Notes: a model not told the origin generated them from the sequence alone. A stretch of DNA of 20,758 nucleotides from Clostridia bacterium DTU080 (GCA_001513395.1 LFTP01000257.1:1-20758), one strand, 5' to 3'; counted from the stretch's first letter, positions 8,595 through 16,088 are shown. Numbers and translations: made by a program.

Positions 8595-9053
8595 GGTCGA
8601 GTTGCCCGGGGGATCGCCAGGCTGTTGCCTGCCGTATGAGACGAGCAGTGGCGACCCGGGGATGGGAAGACCTAGGTGCCCATCAGCGTAGGGCAAAGCA
8701 CCGCCGGTCAACTCGGCGGCCCGTGTATTGCCATCCGGATTTGATTGATCCGCAAGTGTGTCGCAGATGTGAAATCATCGGCGCGAGGTGCTTTACAAGA
8801 GGTCTAAGGTTGATGACGACAGGCCCATAGGCGCAACTGCTTCAAAGATCCCGCGGGCCGCTGCCGATAGGAACGATTCCAGAGTCTTAAAGCACGTTCA
8901 CCTTTTGGGAAAGCCCCGTGTGGTCGGATTGGCGCGCAACTGAGAGTATGTATCTGGCAGGATTGTCCTTTGCCGTGACACGGTCAATCAGTGTAATTCG
9001 CGGCAGGTGATGGCTGAGACAGATACCTCCTGAGGCAAGAGAGGAGTACCTTC
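8595..9053. other. Divergent intergenic region with consecutive hairpins
   Basis: The 459 bases between the leftward glycan operon and the rightward redox genes hold no convincing gene; a 64-codon frame here lacks any ribosome site or family feature. Three hairpins cluster at 8605-8752. The first has CCCGGG plus TCGCCA (8605-8619) pairing with TGGCGA plus CCCGGG (8649-8660), 12 bp with a 3-base bulge. The second has CCGCCG/CGGCGG around a 7-base loop (8701-8719). The third has CGGAT/ATCCG around a 7-base loop (8736-8752). A GGTGC/GCACC pair (8675-8702) competes with the second. They could belong to a leader RNA or to regulator binding sites. Confidence 0.4.
8970..8997 (+). promoter_or_regulatory. 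Candidate promoter of the QueG-like/oxidoreductase genes
   Basis: TTGCCG (8970-8975) and TGTAAT (8992-8997) are separated by 16 bases and sit about 57 bases upstream of the start at 9054. The match to the sigma-70 consensus is 4/6 and 5/6. Confidence 0.35.
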
Positions 9054-10103
9054 ATGGCTGTGACCACGGAGAGTTTGAAGGAGTACGCTCACTCAGTCGG
9101 CTTGGATCTTTTCGGCGTGGCCAACATTGAACGCTTCGAGAACGCTCCAAAACGCATGCATCCGGCTTCTATCATGCCCCGGGCCAAGTCAGTGATCGTG
9201 GTGGGTAAACGCATCTTGCGCGGCGGATGGCGCGGCATCGAAGAGGGTACCTACTGGCCTACGTACACTTATTTCAACTACAGCGGTCTGCTCAACAGCT
9301 TTTTCATCCCCTGGGGATCGTATCATCTGGCCTGTTATCTCGAGGATCACGGCTGGGAAGCCGCGCCGTATTATCCGGGGGTTCCCGAAGCGCAGCCCAC
9401 GCGTGAGCCTTTGCGCCAGGGTGAGGCGGCTCCCAGCGTTCATCTGGCCATTCGCATTGCGGCCACGGCCGCCGGCCTTGGGGAAATGGGCTGGTCAAAG
9501 GTCTTTTTGACCAAGCGATTCGGACCCCGGCAACGTTTGCATGCCGTGATCACCGATGCTGAATTGGAGCCTACACCGTTGGTCAAACCGGGCACCATCT
9601 GCGATCGCTGCATGCAGTGTGTCCGGGGTTGTCCCGGAGCGATACCGCACATCAGGGAAGGCAAAACCGTGAAGATCCGGATCGAGGATTACACCTATGA
9701 GTGGGCCGATGTGGATCTGGGCAAATGCACATTGATGTATCACGGCGGGGATCCGCGCACGTCACCGTTCTTGCACAAAGACTTCCCGGGATGGAAGTTC
9801 GACGTGACCGAACAGGAAGTCAGTGAAGAGGCGGCCTATAAGTTTGCTTGGACGCTTTCCACCGCTCAATGGCGGGCGACCGACGAGTTTCCCTCGGGCT
9901 ATGTCGTTGAAGGACATGCCATGATTCGTCGGTGGGGAGCGGGCGGCAGTTACGGCGTTGAAGGCTCGCGCGGCTGTATGAGGAGTTGTTTCAATCACCT
10001 GGAGAAGACAGGACGCATTGAGGCCCGTTTCCACAACGGTGAGTTTATCAAAAGACCTCGATGGCTGCTCGACTCAAAAACGGCAACACGCCAAGAGGCC
10101 TAG
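9054..10103 (+). CDS. QueG/reductive-dehalogenase-like 4Fe-4S protein
   Basis: A 349-residue cytoplasmic protein; no signal peptide. AGAGGAG lies 7 bases before ATG 9054. The N-terminal half has the fold signature of epoxyqueuosine reductase and reductive dehalogenases (YAHSVGLDLFGVANI, PRAKSVIVVGKRI, HLAIRIAATAAGLGEMGWS, GPRQRLHAVITDAEL). A ferredoxin motif follows, CDRCMQCVRGCPGAIP (C183, C186, C189, C193). Further cysteines C225 (DLGKC) and C308/C312 (GCMRSC) could hold part of a second cluster, but the usual second CxxCxxC run is absent. True QueG normally shows both clusters in full, so queuosine synthesis is unlikely. The next gene, a sugar oxidoreductase, lies 141 bases downstream on the same strand. 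Together they suggest a redox step in the catabolism of a sugar or aromatic. Whether it binds cobalamin cannot be seen. Confidence 0.8.
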   Translation: MAVTTESLKEYAHSVGLDLFGVANIERFENAPKRMHPASIMPRAKSVIVVGKRILRGGWRGIEEGTYWPTYTYFNYSGLLNSFFIPWGSYHLACYLEDHGWEAAPYYPGVPEAQPTREPLRQGEAAPSVHLAIRIAATAAGLGEMGWSKVFLTKRFGPRQRLHAVITDAELEPTPLVKPGTICDRCMQCVRGCPGAIPHIREGKTVKIRIEDYTYEWADVDLGKCTLMYHGGDPRTSPFLHKDFPGWKFDVTEQEVSEEAAYKFAWTLSTAQWRATDEFPSGYVVEGHAMIRRWGAGGSYGVEGSRGCMRSCFNHLEKTGRIEARFHNGEFIKRPRWLLDSKTATRQEA

Positions 10104-10244
10104 AAGCGTTGACATGGACAAAGGAAGATATGCTCGCGATGCCGTATTCTCTATACGAATGCAGGGAGTATACAGAAAATATTGCAGGCAATCCGCGGAC
10201 GTTGACGAAGCAACGTAAGAGGAATCTTCAGAGGAGGAGTCTGG

Positions 10245-11297
10245 ATGGCCAAAGACCTCGTTCGCATTGGTATGGTAGGCGCAGGTAGCATTTCCGAATC
10301 GCACCTTGCTGCGGCAAGGGACGGTGCGGGAGCCAAAGTGGTTGCTGTGTGTGACATCATCGAAGAAAGAGCTCGTCGGCGTGCCGCCGAGTTCAACATC
10401 CCGGAGGTCTATACGGATCACCGGCGGATGCTTGAGGAGTCTGACCTGGATGCCGTGATCGTGGGCGTTCCCAACAACGTACACCATGAGATAACGGTCA
10501 ACGCCCTGAAGGCCGGCAAACACGTACTCTGCGAGAAGCCGATGGCCATCAACACGGCCGCAGGTGAGCAGATGGTGGCCGCGGCCAAAGAGTCGGGTAA
10601 GATACTCATGGTCGGACTTGTCAACCGCATGCGCAGCGAAGTGCAGACGCTGCGGGCCATGGTCGATCGTAACGAACTCGGCAAGGTCTACTACGCGAAG
10701 GCCATGATGATCCGGCGCAAGGGCATCCCTGGCTGGGGTAGCTGGTTTACACGCAAAGAGGAGTCGGGCGGCGGTCCGTTGATCGACATCGGTGTCCACG
10801 CCCTCGACTTGGCTTGGTTCCTCATCGGTTGTCCCAAGCCCGTTTCGGTAACAGGACATACCTACACGGCTTTTGGTCCGGATCGCCGCGGTTTGGGCAG
10901 CTGGGGTATCCCGGATTGGACCGGTTACTACGACGTAGAGGACTTGGCGGTAGGCATGATCCGCTTTGAAAACGGTGCCGCCATCAACCTCGAAGTCAGC
11001 TGGGCCCTCAACATGCCTCCGGAGACGCGCATCAACGTCATCGGAGAGAAGGCCGGCGCACTCTGCACGCTGGACGGCAACGTACGCTTCTTCTCTGAAG
11101 TAGACGGCGAACTGGTTGATACCACCCGTCAGGGGTCCAAGGTGTCCATATTCCAGGCTCAGCTGCGGCACTTCACCGATGCCATCCGTGAAGGCAAGCC
11201 TGTACTTACTCCGGGCGAACACGGACTGACCGTGACCCGTATGCTAGATGGCATCTATGAGTCAGCGGCCACCGGAAAAGAGGTACGCCTCGACTAG
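10245..11297 (+). CDS. Gfo/Idh/MocA family NAD(P)-dependent sugar oxidoreductase
   Basis: A 350-residue soluble dehydrogenase. GGAGGAG precedes ATG 10245 at normal spacing. The N-terminal Rossmann fold is marked by IGMVGAGSISESH (residues 8-20), VCDIIEERA and the hallmark CEKPMA (E97, K98, P99). The C-terminal domain carries GGGPLIDIGVHALDLAWFLI, with D181 and H185 in the positions of the family's catalytic DxGxHxxD motif. Members oxidize or epimerize sugar derivatives such as inositol, glucose-fructose or uronates. The substrate cannot be assigned. It is probably co-transcribed with the preceding iron-sulfur protein, since no terminator lies in the 141-base gap. Being divergent from the lyase/binding-protein operon, it may process the imported sugar. 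The length is normal for the family and no defect is visible. Confidence 0.9.
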   Translation: MAKDLVRIGMVGAGSISESHLAAARDGAGAKVVAVCDIIEERARRRAAEFNIPEVYTDHRRMLEESDLDAVIVGVPNNVHHEITVNALKAGKHVLCEKPMAINTAAGEQMVAAAKESGKILMVGLVNRMRSEVQTLRAMVDRNELGKVYYAKAMMIRRKGIPGWGSWFTRKEESGGGPLIDIGVHALDLAWFLIGCPKPVSVTGHTYTAFGPDRRGLGSWGIPDWTGYYDVEDLAVGMIRFENGAAINLEVSWALNMPPETRINVIGEKAGALCTLDGNVRFFSEVDGELVDTTRQGSKVSIFQAQLRHFTDAIREGKPVLTPGEHGLTVTRMLDGIYESAATGKEVRLD

Positions 11298-11584
11298 ACT
11301 GCCGCAGATTTGAACCGATCGAGTCCTTGAGGTCCCGGTTTCGCAGGCTCGATCATTTGTCAAAGACGGCTGCCGGGCAAGCCTTCTCAGGTAGGTACCG
11401 GCATTGGGGCTAACAACGGCGATAGACGCAAAGGCGTGAGCGGGGGTGTGACCAACACCCCTGCCATACCCTCGCACGATGCCGAAGTCGCCTCCCATCG
11501 TCCGCGACGATGGCGTCCGATTGGCGAATGCTACACTCTCGGTATAGGTGCCGTTCATTACGTTTCATAAATGTGATATTTTAG
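11298..11584 (+). other. Structured leader region upstream of glyS, glycine-riboswitch-like motifs
   Basis: No gene is seen in this stretch. It contains GATCGAG/CTCGATC (11317-11354), a GGGTGT/ACACCC hairpin near 11435-11455, and an 8-bp stem CCATCGTC/GACGATGG with a 3-base loop near 11498-11516. Fragments recall the glycine riboswitch consensus: GGGCAAGCC followed by TCTCAGGTA near 11373-11395, and GCCGAAG followed by CTCTCGGTA near 11480-11545, as expected for two tandem aptamers. The conserved 'GCCGAAGG' core is incomplete in the first copy and the GGAGAG partner strands are weak, so this is a tentative call. The regulated gene would be glycyl-tRNA synthetase. Confidence 0.25.
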
Positions 11585-11616
11585 ACCAGGAGCTCGCGTA
11601 TGGGGTTCCTGGTTTT
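11585..11616 (+). terminator. Terminator-like hairpin in the glyS leader (first)
   Basis: Arms ACCAGGA (11585-11591) and TCCTGGT (11607-11613) form a 7-bp stem with a 15-base loop, followed by TTT. It could end oxidoreductase transcription or serve as an attenuator upstream of glyS. Confidence 0.4.
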
Positions 11617-11628
11617 AAGATAATATGC

Positions 11629-11657
11629 AAACAGAGGCCTGCCAGTAGCCTCTGTTT
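11629..11657 (+). terminator. Terminator-like hairpin in the glyS leader (second, possibly bidirectional)
   Basis: Arms AAACAGAGGC (11629-11638) and GCCTCTGTTT (11648-11657) form a perfect 10-bp stem with a 9-base loop. The A-flank and T-flank suit an intrinsic terminator that works in either direction, although the U-run is short. Confidence 0.55.
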
Positions 11658-11976
11658 CGATGTTGAGCCCTCTTGGGCGGTTGGTTGTGGATGCGATCCG
11701 GCATCGGACTTTGGCCTCGCCCGGATCAAGATGACGGACAGTGTCGAGCCGCAAGACCGACTCAAAAAGGGGCGGACGGAGACAGCGCGAGTTTTGAGGC
11801 GTTCGATATGATGATGTGAGCAGGATTGTCTCGCCGCGCTGCTGTATTTGATCAATCAAGATCGAGTATTGAATGACAGGATTTTCGGTGATTATCCGGC
11901 GCCGGAGCGTCAGATTCATAGGGTGTGTTCCGGCTGGTTGGCACCGCTTACGGTGCTTCGAGGGGAGCTTAATCGT

Positions 11977-13365
11977 ATGCAGGCAACAGTATCGATGGAC
12001 AAGATAGTGGCCCTTTGCAGTACTCGCGGATTTGTCTATCCGGGGTCACAGATTTACGGCGGCCTGGCGAATGCCTGGGATTACGGGCCGTTGGGCGTGG
12101 AGATGAAAAACAACATCAAGCGCGCTTGGTGGAAGAAGTTCGTGCAAGAATCGCCTCATAATGTTGGTATGGATGCAGCGATACTGATGAACTCCAAGGT
12201 ATGGGAGGTCTCCGGACATCTGGCGAGTTTTAACGATCCGCTTACGGACTGCCGGGTCTGCCGATCGCGGTTTCGTGCTGATAAACTAATCGGCGATTGG
12301 GGAGCTTCGCAGGGGCAGGAGATCAATGCTGACGGATGGCCCAATGAAAAGCTTACGGCGTTCATCCGCGAGCAAGGTGTTTCTTGCCCGCAGTGCAAAG
12401 CCCAAAACTTCACTGACGTGCGCAATTTCAATATGATGTTCAAGACCTTCCAGGGAGTCACGGAGGATTCGCAGTCCGTCGTTTATCTGCGACCCGAGAC
12501 GGCTCAGGGCATTTTCATCAATTTCCGCAACGTCTTGCGAACCACCCGGGCCAAGCTACCTTTGGGCATTGCCCAGATCGGCAAGGCTTTTCGCAACGAG
12601 ATCACTCCGGGCAATTTCGTCTTCCGCACTCGGGAGTTTGAGCAGATGGAATTGGAGTTTTTCTGCAGACCCGAGGAAAGTGAGAAGTGGTTCGATTACT
12701 GGTGTCAGTTCTGCCGTGATTGGTTGCGTGAGCTGGGTCTGAACGAGGAGCGCATCCGTTTGCGGGCCCATTCGCCCGAGGAGCTGTCGCACTACAGCCG
12801 AGCCACCAGCGACATTGAATACCTCTTCCCCTTTGGATGGGCCGAGCTGTGGGGGATTGCCGATCGCACGGACTATGATCTCAAAAGGCACGGCGAGGCA
12901 TCCGGTGAGGATTTTACCTACCTCGATCCTTACACCAATGAAAAACTCGTGCCTTACTGCATTGAGCCTTCAGTGGGGGTGGAGCGCCTCTTTTTGGCTT
13001 TCTTGACCAACGCCTATTGCGAGGAGGAGCTGGAAGGAGGCGATAGCCGGGTCGTTTTGCGTCTGCATCCGGTGCTGGCACCCTTCAAGGCTGCAGTCTT
13101 GCCCCTGTCCCGCAAGCTGGGCGAGCAAGCTCAAGAGGTATATGCCATGTTGCGCAAGCACTTCACAGTCGATTACGACGAGACGGGCAGCATAGGCAAA
13201 CGTTACCGCCGGCAGGATGAAATCGGTACGCCCTATTGCATCACCTATGATTTTGATTCGTTGGATGACGGTGCGGTGACTATCCGTGACCGTGACACGA
13301 TGGAGCAAGTGCGCCTGCCTATTCCCGAGGTGACGGCATGGCTGCATGAACGGCTCGCTTACTAG
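11977..13365 (+). CDS. glyS: Glycine--tRNA ligase, alpha-2 homodimeric type
   Basis: A 462-residue class II aminoacyl-tRNA synthetase charging tRNA-Gly. The open frame extends back to 11848, but ATG 11977 has AGGGGAG nine bases upstream and matches the family N-terminus (MDKIVALCSTRGFVYPGS, then GGLANAWDYGPLGVEMK). C92/C95 and C137/C140 form two CxxC pairs typical of the zinc-like insertion. Motif 2 is FRNEITPGNFVFRTREFEQM (205-224) and motif 3 is CIEPSVGVERLFLAFL. The C-terminal anticodon-binding domain starts around RLHPVLAPFKAAVLPLSRK and ends DTMEQVRLPIPE. This is the alpha-2 form, not the bacterial alpha-2/beta-2 GlyQS. A 680-base structured leader with terminator-like stems precedes it, suggesting attenuation control. 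An esterase gene follows after only 17 bases. Confidence 0.97.
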   Translation: MQATVSMDKIVALCSTRGFVYPGSQIYGGLANAWDYGPLGVEMKNNIKRAWWKKFVQESPHNVGMDAAILMNSKVWEVSGHLASFNDPLTDCRVCRSRFRADKLIGDWGASQGQEINADGWPNEKLTAFIREQGVSCPQCKAQNFTDVRNFNMMFKTFQGVTEDSQSVVYLRPETAQGIFINFRNVLRTTRAKLPLGIAQIGKAFRNEITPGNFVFRTREFEQMELEFFCRPEESEKWFDYWCQFCRDWLRELGLNEERIRLRAHSPEELSHYSRATSDIEYLFPFGWAELWGIADRTDYDLKRHGEASGEDFTYLDPYTNEKLVPYCIEPSVGVERLFLAFLTNAYCEEELEGGDSRVVLRLHPVLAPFKAAVLPLSRKLGEQAQEVYAMLRKHFTVDYDETGSIGKRYRRQDEIGTPYCITYDFDSLDDGAVTIRDRDTMEQVRLPIPEVTAWLHERLAY

Positions 13366-13382
13366 CGAGGGAGGTTGGACAG

Positions 13383-14189
13383 ATGACCGTGGCGGAGCTT
13401 CCACTGTGGACGGGGCAGGTGCCGGGAGCCTTAGGCAATGAGGAAGAAGACCGACCTTCATTGATTTCGTATCTGATACCGGGCGATGAGCGCCGGGCGG
13501 CCGTGGTGGTCTGTCCCGGCGGCGGTTATGCTCGCCGGGCAGCTCACGAAGGAGAGCCCATCGCCCGTTGGTTGAACAGTCTGGGTCTGCACGCTTTTGT
13601 GTTGCGCTATCGCGTGGCCCCCTATCGTCATCCCTATCCTTTGATGGATGCTCAACGGGCTATGCGCTTGGTGCGTTTCAAGGCGGACGAATGGAAGGTC
13701 AATCCCGAGTTGGTGGGCATCTTAGGTTTTTCCGCCGGCGGGCATTTGGCGTCCACTGTCGGGACGCACTTTGACCGGGGAACGCCTTCGTCGTCGGATC
13801 CGGTGATGCGCCACAGTTGCCGGCCGGATTTTATGATCCTGTGTTATCCGGTGATCACTTTCAGCGAGACCTCCGCTCACGTGGGCTCCATACGCAACCT
13901 CTTGGGGCCGGAGCCTTCCGACGAGTTGTGCAGGCACCTCTCAAACGAGCTCCATGTGAACGCCGACACTCCGCCTACCTTCCTGTGGCATACGGCCAAT
14001 GATAGCGGAGTGCCCGTGGAAAACAGTCTGCTGTTTGCCGCCGCTTTAAGCCGTCACGGCGTGCCTTGGGAGATGCACATCTTTGCCGACGGACGCCACG
14101 GCTTGGGTTTGGCCGAGGAGCATCCGGAGGTCAAAGCCTGGCCCGGTCTTTGTGCCCGATGGCTGGCGAAGATATGTGCGGACTCTTAG
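13383..14189 (+). CDS. Alpha/beta hydrolase, acetyl-esterase/xylan-esterase-like
   Basis: A 268-residue serine hydrolase without a signal peptide, so cytoplasmic. GGGAGG lies 8 bases before ATG 13383. An oxyanion-hole segment VVVCPGGGYARRAAHEGEP (41-59) is followed by the nucleophile elbow GFSAGGHLAS with S117. Probable partners are D207 (TANDSGVPVENS) and H239 (DGRHGLGL). PTFLWHTANDSGVPVENS is typical of the esterase group that removes acetyl groups from short xylo- or other oligosaccharides. Such an intracellular deacetylase would fit the glycan operon to the left, since pectin and hemicelluloses are acetylated. It lies 17 bases after glyS and is therefore probably co-transcribed with it, which is unusual company. 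The exact substrate is unknown. Confidence 0.85.
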   Translation: MTVAELPLWTGQVPGALGNEEEDRPSLISYLIPGDERRAAVVVCPGGGYARRAAHEGEPIARWLNSLGLHAFVLRYRVAPYRHPYPLMDAQRAMRLVRFKADEWKVNPELVGILGFSAGGHLASTVGTHFDRGTPSSSDPVMRHSCRPDFMILCYPVITFSETSAHVGSIRNLLGPEPSDELCRHLSNELHVNADTPPTFLWHTANDSGVPVENSLLFAAALSRHGVPWEMHIFADGRHGLGLAEEHPEVKAWPGLCARWLAKICADS

Positions 14190-14266
14190 TGTGTGCTTGT
14201 GCGCAGGCGGAATCCGGATCGTTGACAGGGCGTCTCTGGCCAATGTGACCGCCGGGCGCTCGGTGT

Positions 14267-14275
14267 TGGTATGAT
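14267..14275 (+). promoter_or_regulatory. Extended -10 promoter-like site
   Basis: TGGTATGAT contains TATGAT (14270-14275) preceded by TG at extended -10 spacing. A -35 candidate (GTGACC, 14245) is weak and 19 bases away. It would fire into a region without genes. Confidence 0.2.
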
Positions 14276-14697
14276 CGACCCTGCAGCCTGATTCTTCTAC
14301 GTGATCCGCAGCCGTTTTTGACGTAAGAGATCTCCGAGCATATGTCGGATCGTGCACATAGGCGTTCCCGGTGACCTCGAGACCATCCGCATGTCGGGAT
14401 GGGTTTGGCCTCATTCTTGATGAAGGACTGACATCCTTTGTTGAGGATTGGGGAACCGGGAACGCTTCATCAATGTTTCCCTTTCATTCCGCTGAGGACG
14501 TCATTGTGCCCGCAACGGCGATGTGAGTAGAGCTAAGCATCTTTCAAGCCTTTGATCCAGGAGGCCCCCCTAACACGCGAGGCGAACAACACTCCCTCTG
14601 AGCCACATATGGTGTTTCCGTTTTCTGAGCGAATGCTGTCTTGCCTGGGTTTAGTTGGGCCTTCGGATCAAGAGTGGGATACGCATTGGACCGGTTC

Positions 14698-14747
14698 ATG
14701 GCGCGAAGTTGTCACCTTTAAGCGGTGGGCGGACAGCTTCGCGCCAT
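14698..14747. repeat. 16-bp inverted repeat (stem-loop) downstream of the FMN reductase
   Basis: Arms ATGGCGCGAAGTTGTC (14698-14713) and GACAGCTTCGCGCCAT (14732-14747) pair over 16 bp with a single G-U (T-G) exception, around an 18-base loop. That length is well beyond chance for this window. No U-run follows on either strand, so it is not a standard terminator. It lies 86 bases beyond the FMN reductase stop on that gene's strand. Confidence 0.75.
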
Positions 14748-14832
14748 CTGTGAGAACGCCTACTTGAGCCACAAGGTCCTTCGGCGGTCATTCAGATCGA
14801 TCGGCCACGGAACAGACTGACGCGATAGGGCA

Positions 14833-15411
14833 TTAGGCGCGCTCCTGCATGTAGGGCTCAGCTTCTCGGGCCTTGAGCAAGGCCTTGGCCCACCAAAGCA
14901 GGCGATCGAGGAGTATGGTCATCGCCTCTTCGACTATCTCACCTTGAACGGGCTCACCGTCGGCGTCAAACTGTTCCCAAGCGAAGTGGAAACTGACGGT
15001 GTCACGGATGGTGACGGCATGTAGTTCGGCAAAGACCAGCCGCAGTTGTTCAACGGCTCTGAGTCCTCCGGAGATACCACCGTATGAGACGAAGGCGACT
15101 GGCTTGGCGTACCACTCTTCATCGGCGTGATCGATCATCGTCTTCAGCGTCGCTGAGTAACCGTGGTTGTACTCGGGTGTGACAACCACAAAAGCGTCGG
15201 CCTTTCGAATCCGATTTCGGTACTCTTCCACTTCCGGGGAGTCAGTCTGTGTCAGCCGGGAGGGCAGGGAGAGCTCAAGCGGATCGATGACGTCCAGGCT
15301 AAACTCATCACGGCGCGAAATCTGTTTTTCCACCCACCGGGCGACTGTATCGCAGAACCGTCCCTCTCGGTCGCTTCCCATGATCATTGCTAATCGAATC
15401 TTGCGCTCCAT
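14833..15411 (-). CDS. NADPH-dependent FMN reductase family protein
   Basis: A 192-residue flavodoxin-fold oxidoreductase. Phosphate-binding motif MIMGSDREGRF (9-19) is followed by TPEYNHGYSATLKTMIDHAD (78-97) and KPVAFVSYGGISGGLRAVEQ, the standard signatures of the SsuE/YhdA/azoreductase family that transfers hydride from NAD(P)H to FMN and often on to quinones. No signal peptide, so cytoplasmic. The ribosome site (AAAGGA, about 11 bases upstream) is only moderate. The gene is alone on the minus strand and separated by 760 bases from the divergent marR. A 16-bp perfect palindrome lies about 70 bases upstream, so repression by a MarR-type redox regulator is plausible. Its substrate is unknown. 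Confidence 0.9.
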   Translation of the reverse strand: MERKIRLAMIMGSDREGRFCDTVARWVEKQISRRDEFSLDVIDPLELSLPSRLTQTDSPEVEEYRNRIRKADAFVVVTPEYNHGYSATLKTMIDHADEEWYAKPVAFVSYGGISGGLRAVEQLRLVFAELHAVTIRDTVSFHFAWEQFDADGEPVQGEIVEEAMTILLDRLLWWAKALLKAREAEPYMQERA

Positions 15412-15482
15412 CTCACACTCGTCCTTTCATGGTGCTTTCTTCGGTGGCATCATGATTTGCCGCAGGGGGGGAACGGCGTATG

Positions 15483-15498
15483 CCTTTGTATACAAAGG
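15483..15498. promoter_or_regulatory. Perfect 16-bp palindrome, candidate operator
   Basis: CCTTTGTATACAAAGG is perfectly self-complementary, 72 bases upstream of the FMN reductase start on the strand pointing to it. The TTTGTA-TACAAA shape suits a dimeric winged-helix repressor such as a MarR protein. One is encoded 670 bases away. A 16-bp palindrome is expected by chance less than once in a window this size. Confidence 0.45.
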
Positions 15499-15551
15499 AG
15501 ATCTCACCGTCCCAGAAAGACGAGTACCAGTGCACTCAAGGTGAGATCTCC
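15497..15551. repeat. Perfect 12-bp inverted repeat next to the palindrome
   Basis: Arms GGAGATCTCACC (15497-15508) and GGTGAGATCTCC (15540-15551) are exact inverse copies with a 31-base spacing. The left arm overlaps the palindrome end by two bases. It lies upstream of the FMN reductase and could be a paired operator, a leader stem-loop, or the inverted ends of a small element. None of these can be told apart from the sequence. Confidence 0.55.
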
Positions 15552-16059
15552 GAGAATAATCTACTTCAAAGGTTAAGGCAGTTCAAGAGTTGTCGCGCTG
15601 ATTTCCGCACCTGGCAGAAGGCGCCACAGATCCCCGAAGAAGGGGACCGGTTTTTTGCCGCTTGCAGGAAAGGCGGTCAAGAAACCTGACGGTACGGCGG
15701 TTACACGGTTGATCGGCCTGAACCTATCTTTGAGGGTCACCCATGGCGGAATGGTCTTTGAAACCGGTCTGTTTGGCGAGGCTCCGTTCCCCCCATGGAC
15801 GAAAGAGGCTCAGGCCGAAGCCCAATGGGCCGGCATACAGAACCGAAAAGAGCCATCAGTCCATCCTGTCTTGCAGGAGGCTGACGGGATCCTTTACTAT
15901 GCGGCACACTTCAGGAGTCTTCTCGGAGCTCGACGGTCGAAATGGCCGCGGGCTATCCGCACACCTTAGAAGAGAGCTTCTTATCGCCACGGAGCTTGAT
16001 CGCCGTCCTTTTTTGTGTTACCGCGGCTGTAGGCATCCACGGATGAGCCGCAGACTCCC

Positions 16060-16088
16060 TTGACGGAGATCATTTACATACATAAAAT
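16060..16088 (+). promoter_or_regulatory. Sigma-70 type promoter for the marR/radical SAM operon
   Basis: TTGACG (16060-16065) and TAAAAT (16083-16088) are separated by exactly 17 bases: 5/6 match to each consensus. The surrounding AT-rich sequence stands out from the GC-rich window. Transcription would start near 16095, giving a leader of about 77 bases to the GTG start. Confidence 0.65.

Larger units (their letters stand above)
14190..14832. other. Gene-poor stretch between esterase and FMN reductase
   Basis: No supported gene. A 71-codon plus-strand frame (14552-14767) has no recognizable family feature, and a stem-loop runs through its end. Positive signals are an extended -10 promoter-like site near 14267 and the long stem-loop at 14698. 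Short CCATCC/GGGATGG pairing occurs near 14385. It may carry a small RNA or decayed sequence; nothing in it is recognizable as a known gene. Confidence 0.4.
15412..16059. other. Long spacer between FMN reductase and marR
   Basis: Apart from the palindrome and inverted repeat near 15483-15551, I see no supported feature. A 104-codon frame at 15655-15969 and its overlapping 106-codon frame at 15743-16063 have no family features or ribosome site and look like chance frames or a decayed gene. A GCGGCT/AGCCGC hairpin lies near 16024-16052, just before the marR promoter. Confidence 0.4.

Noticed and set aside
8736..8752. Anticodon-arm-like stem with a 7-base loop reading GAT
   Set aside because: No T-arm (GTTCRA), acceptor stem or CCA context nearby, and a pyrimidine follows the would-be anticodon; not a tRNA.
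10074..11222. 382-codon minus-strand frame opposite the Gfo/Idh/MocA gene
   Set aside because: The plus-strand gene has full family motifs and a ribosome site; the antisense frame has neither.
11939..11956. T-box-like TGGCACCGC followed by a GCACCG/CGGTGC hairpin directly before the glyS ribosome site
   Set aside because: The variable base (C) does not pair with the U discriminator expected in bacterial tRNA-Gly, no antiterminator partner or specifier loop was found, and the 6-bp hairpin alone explains the match.
14326..15552. 12-base direct match GAGATCTCCGAG near 14327 and 15543
   Set aside because: Several matching 12-mer pairs are expected by chance within a 20-kb window.
15655..16063. 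Two overlapping 104-106-codon frames between the FMN reductase and marR
   Set aside because: No ribosome site, no family signature, and the two frames overlap; treated as chance or decayed sequence.
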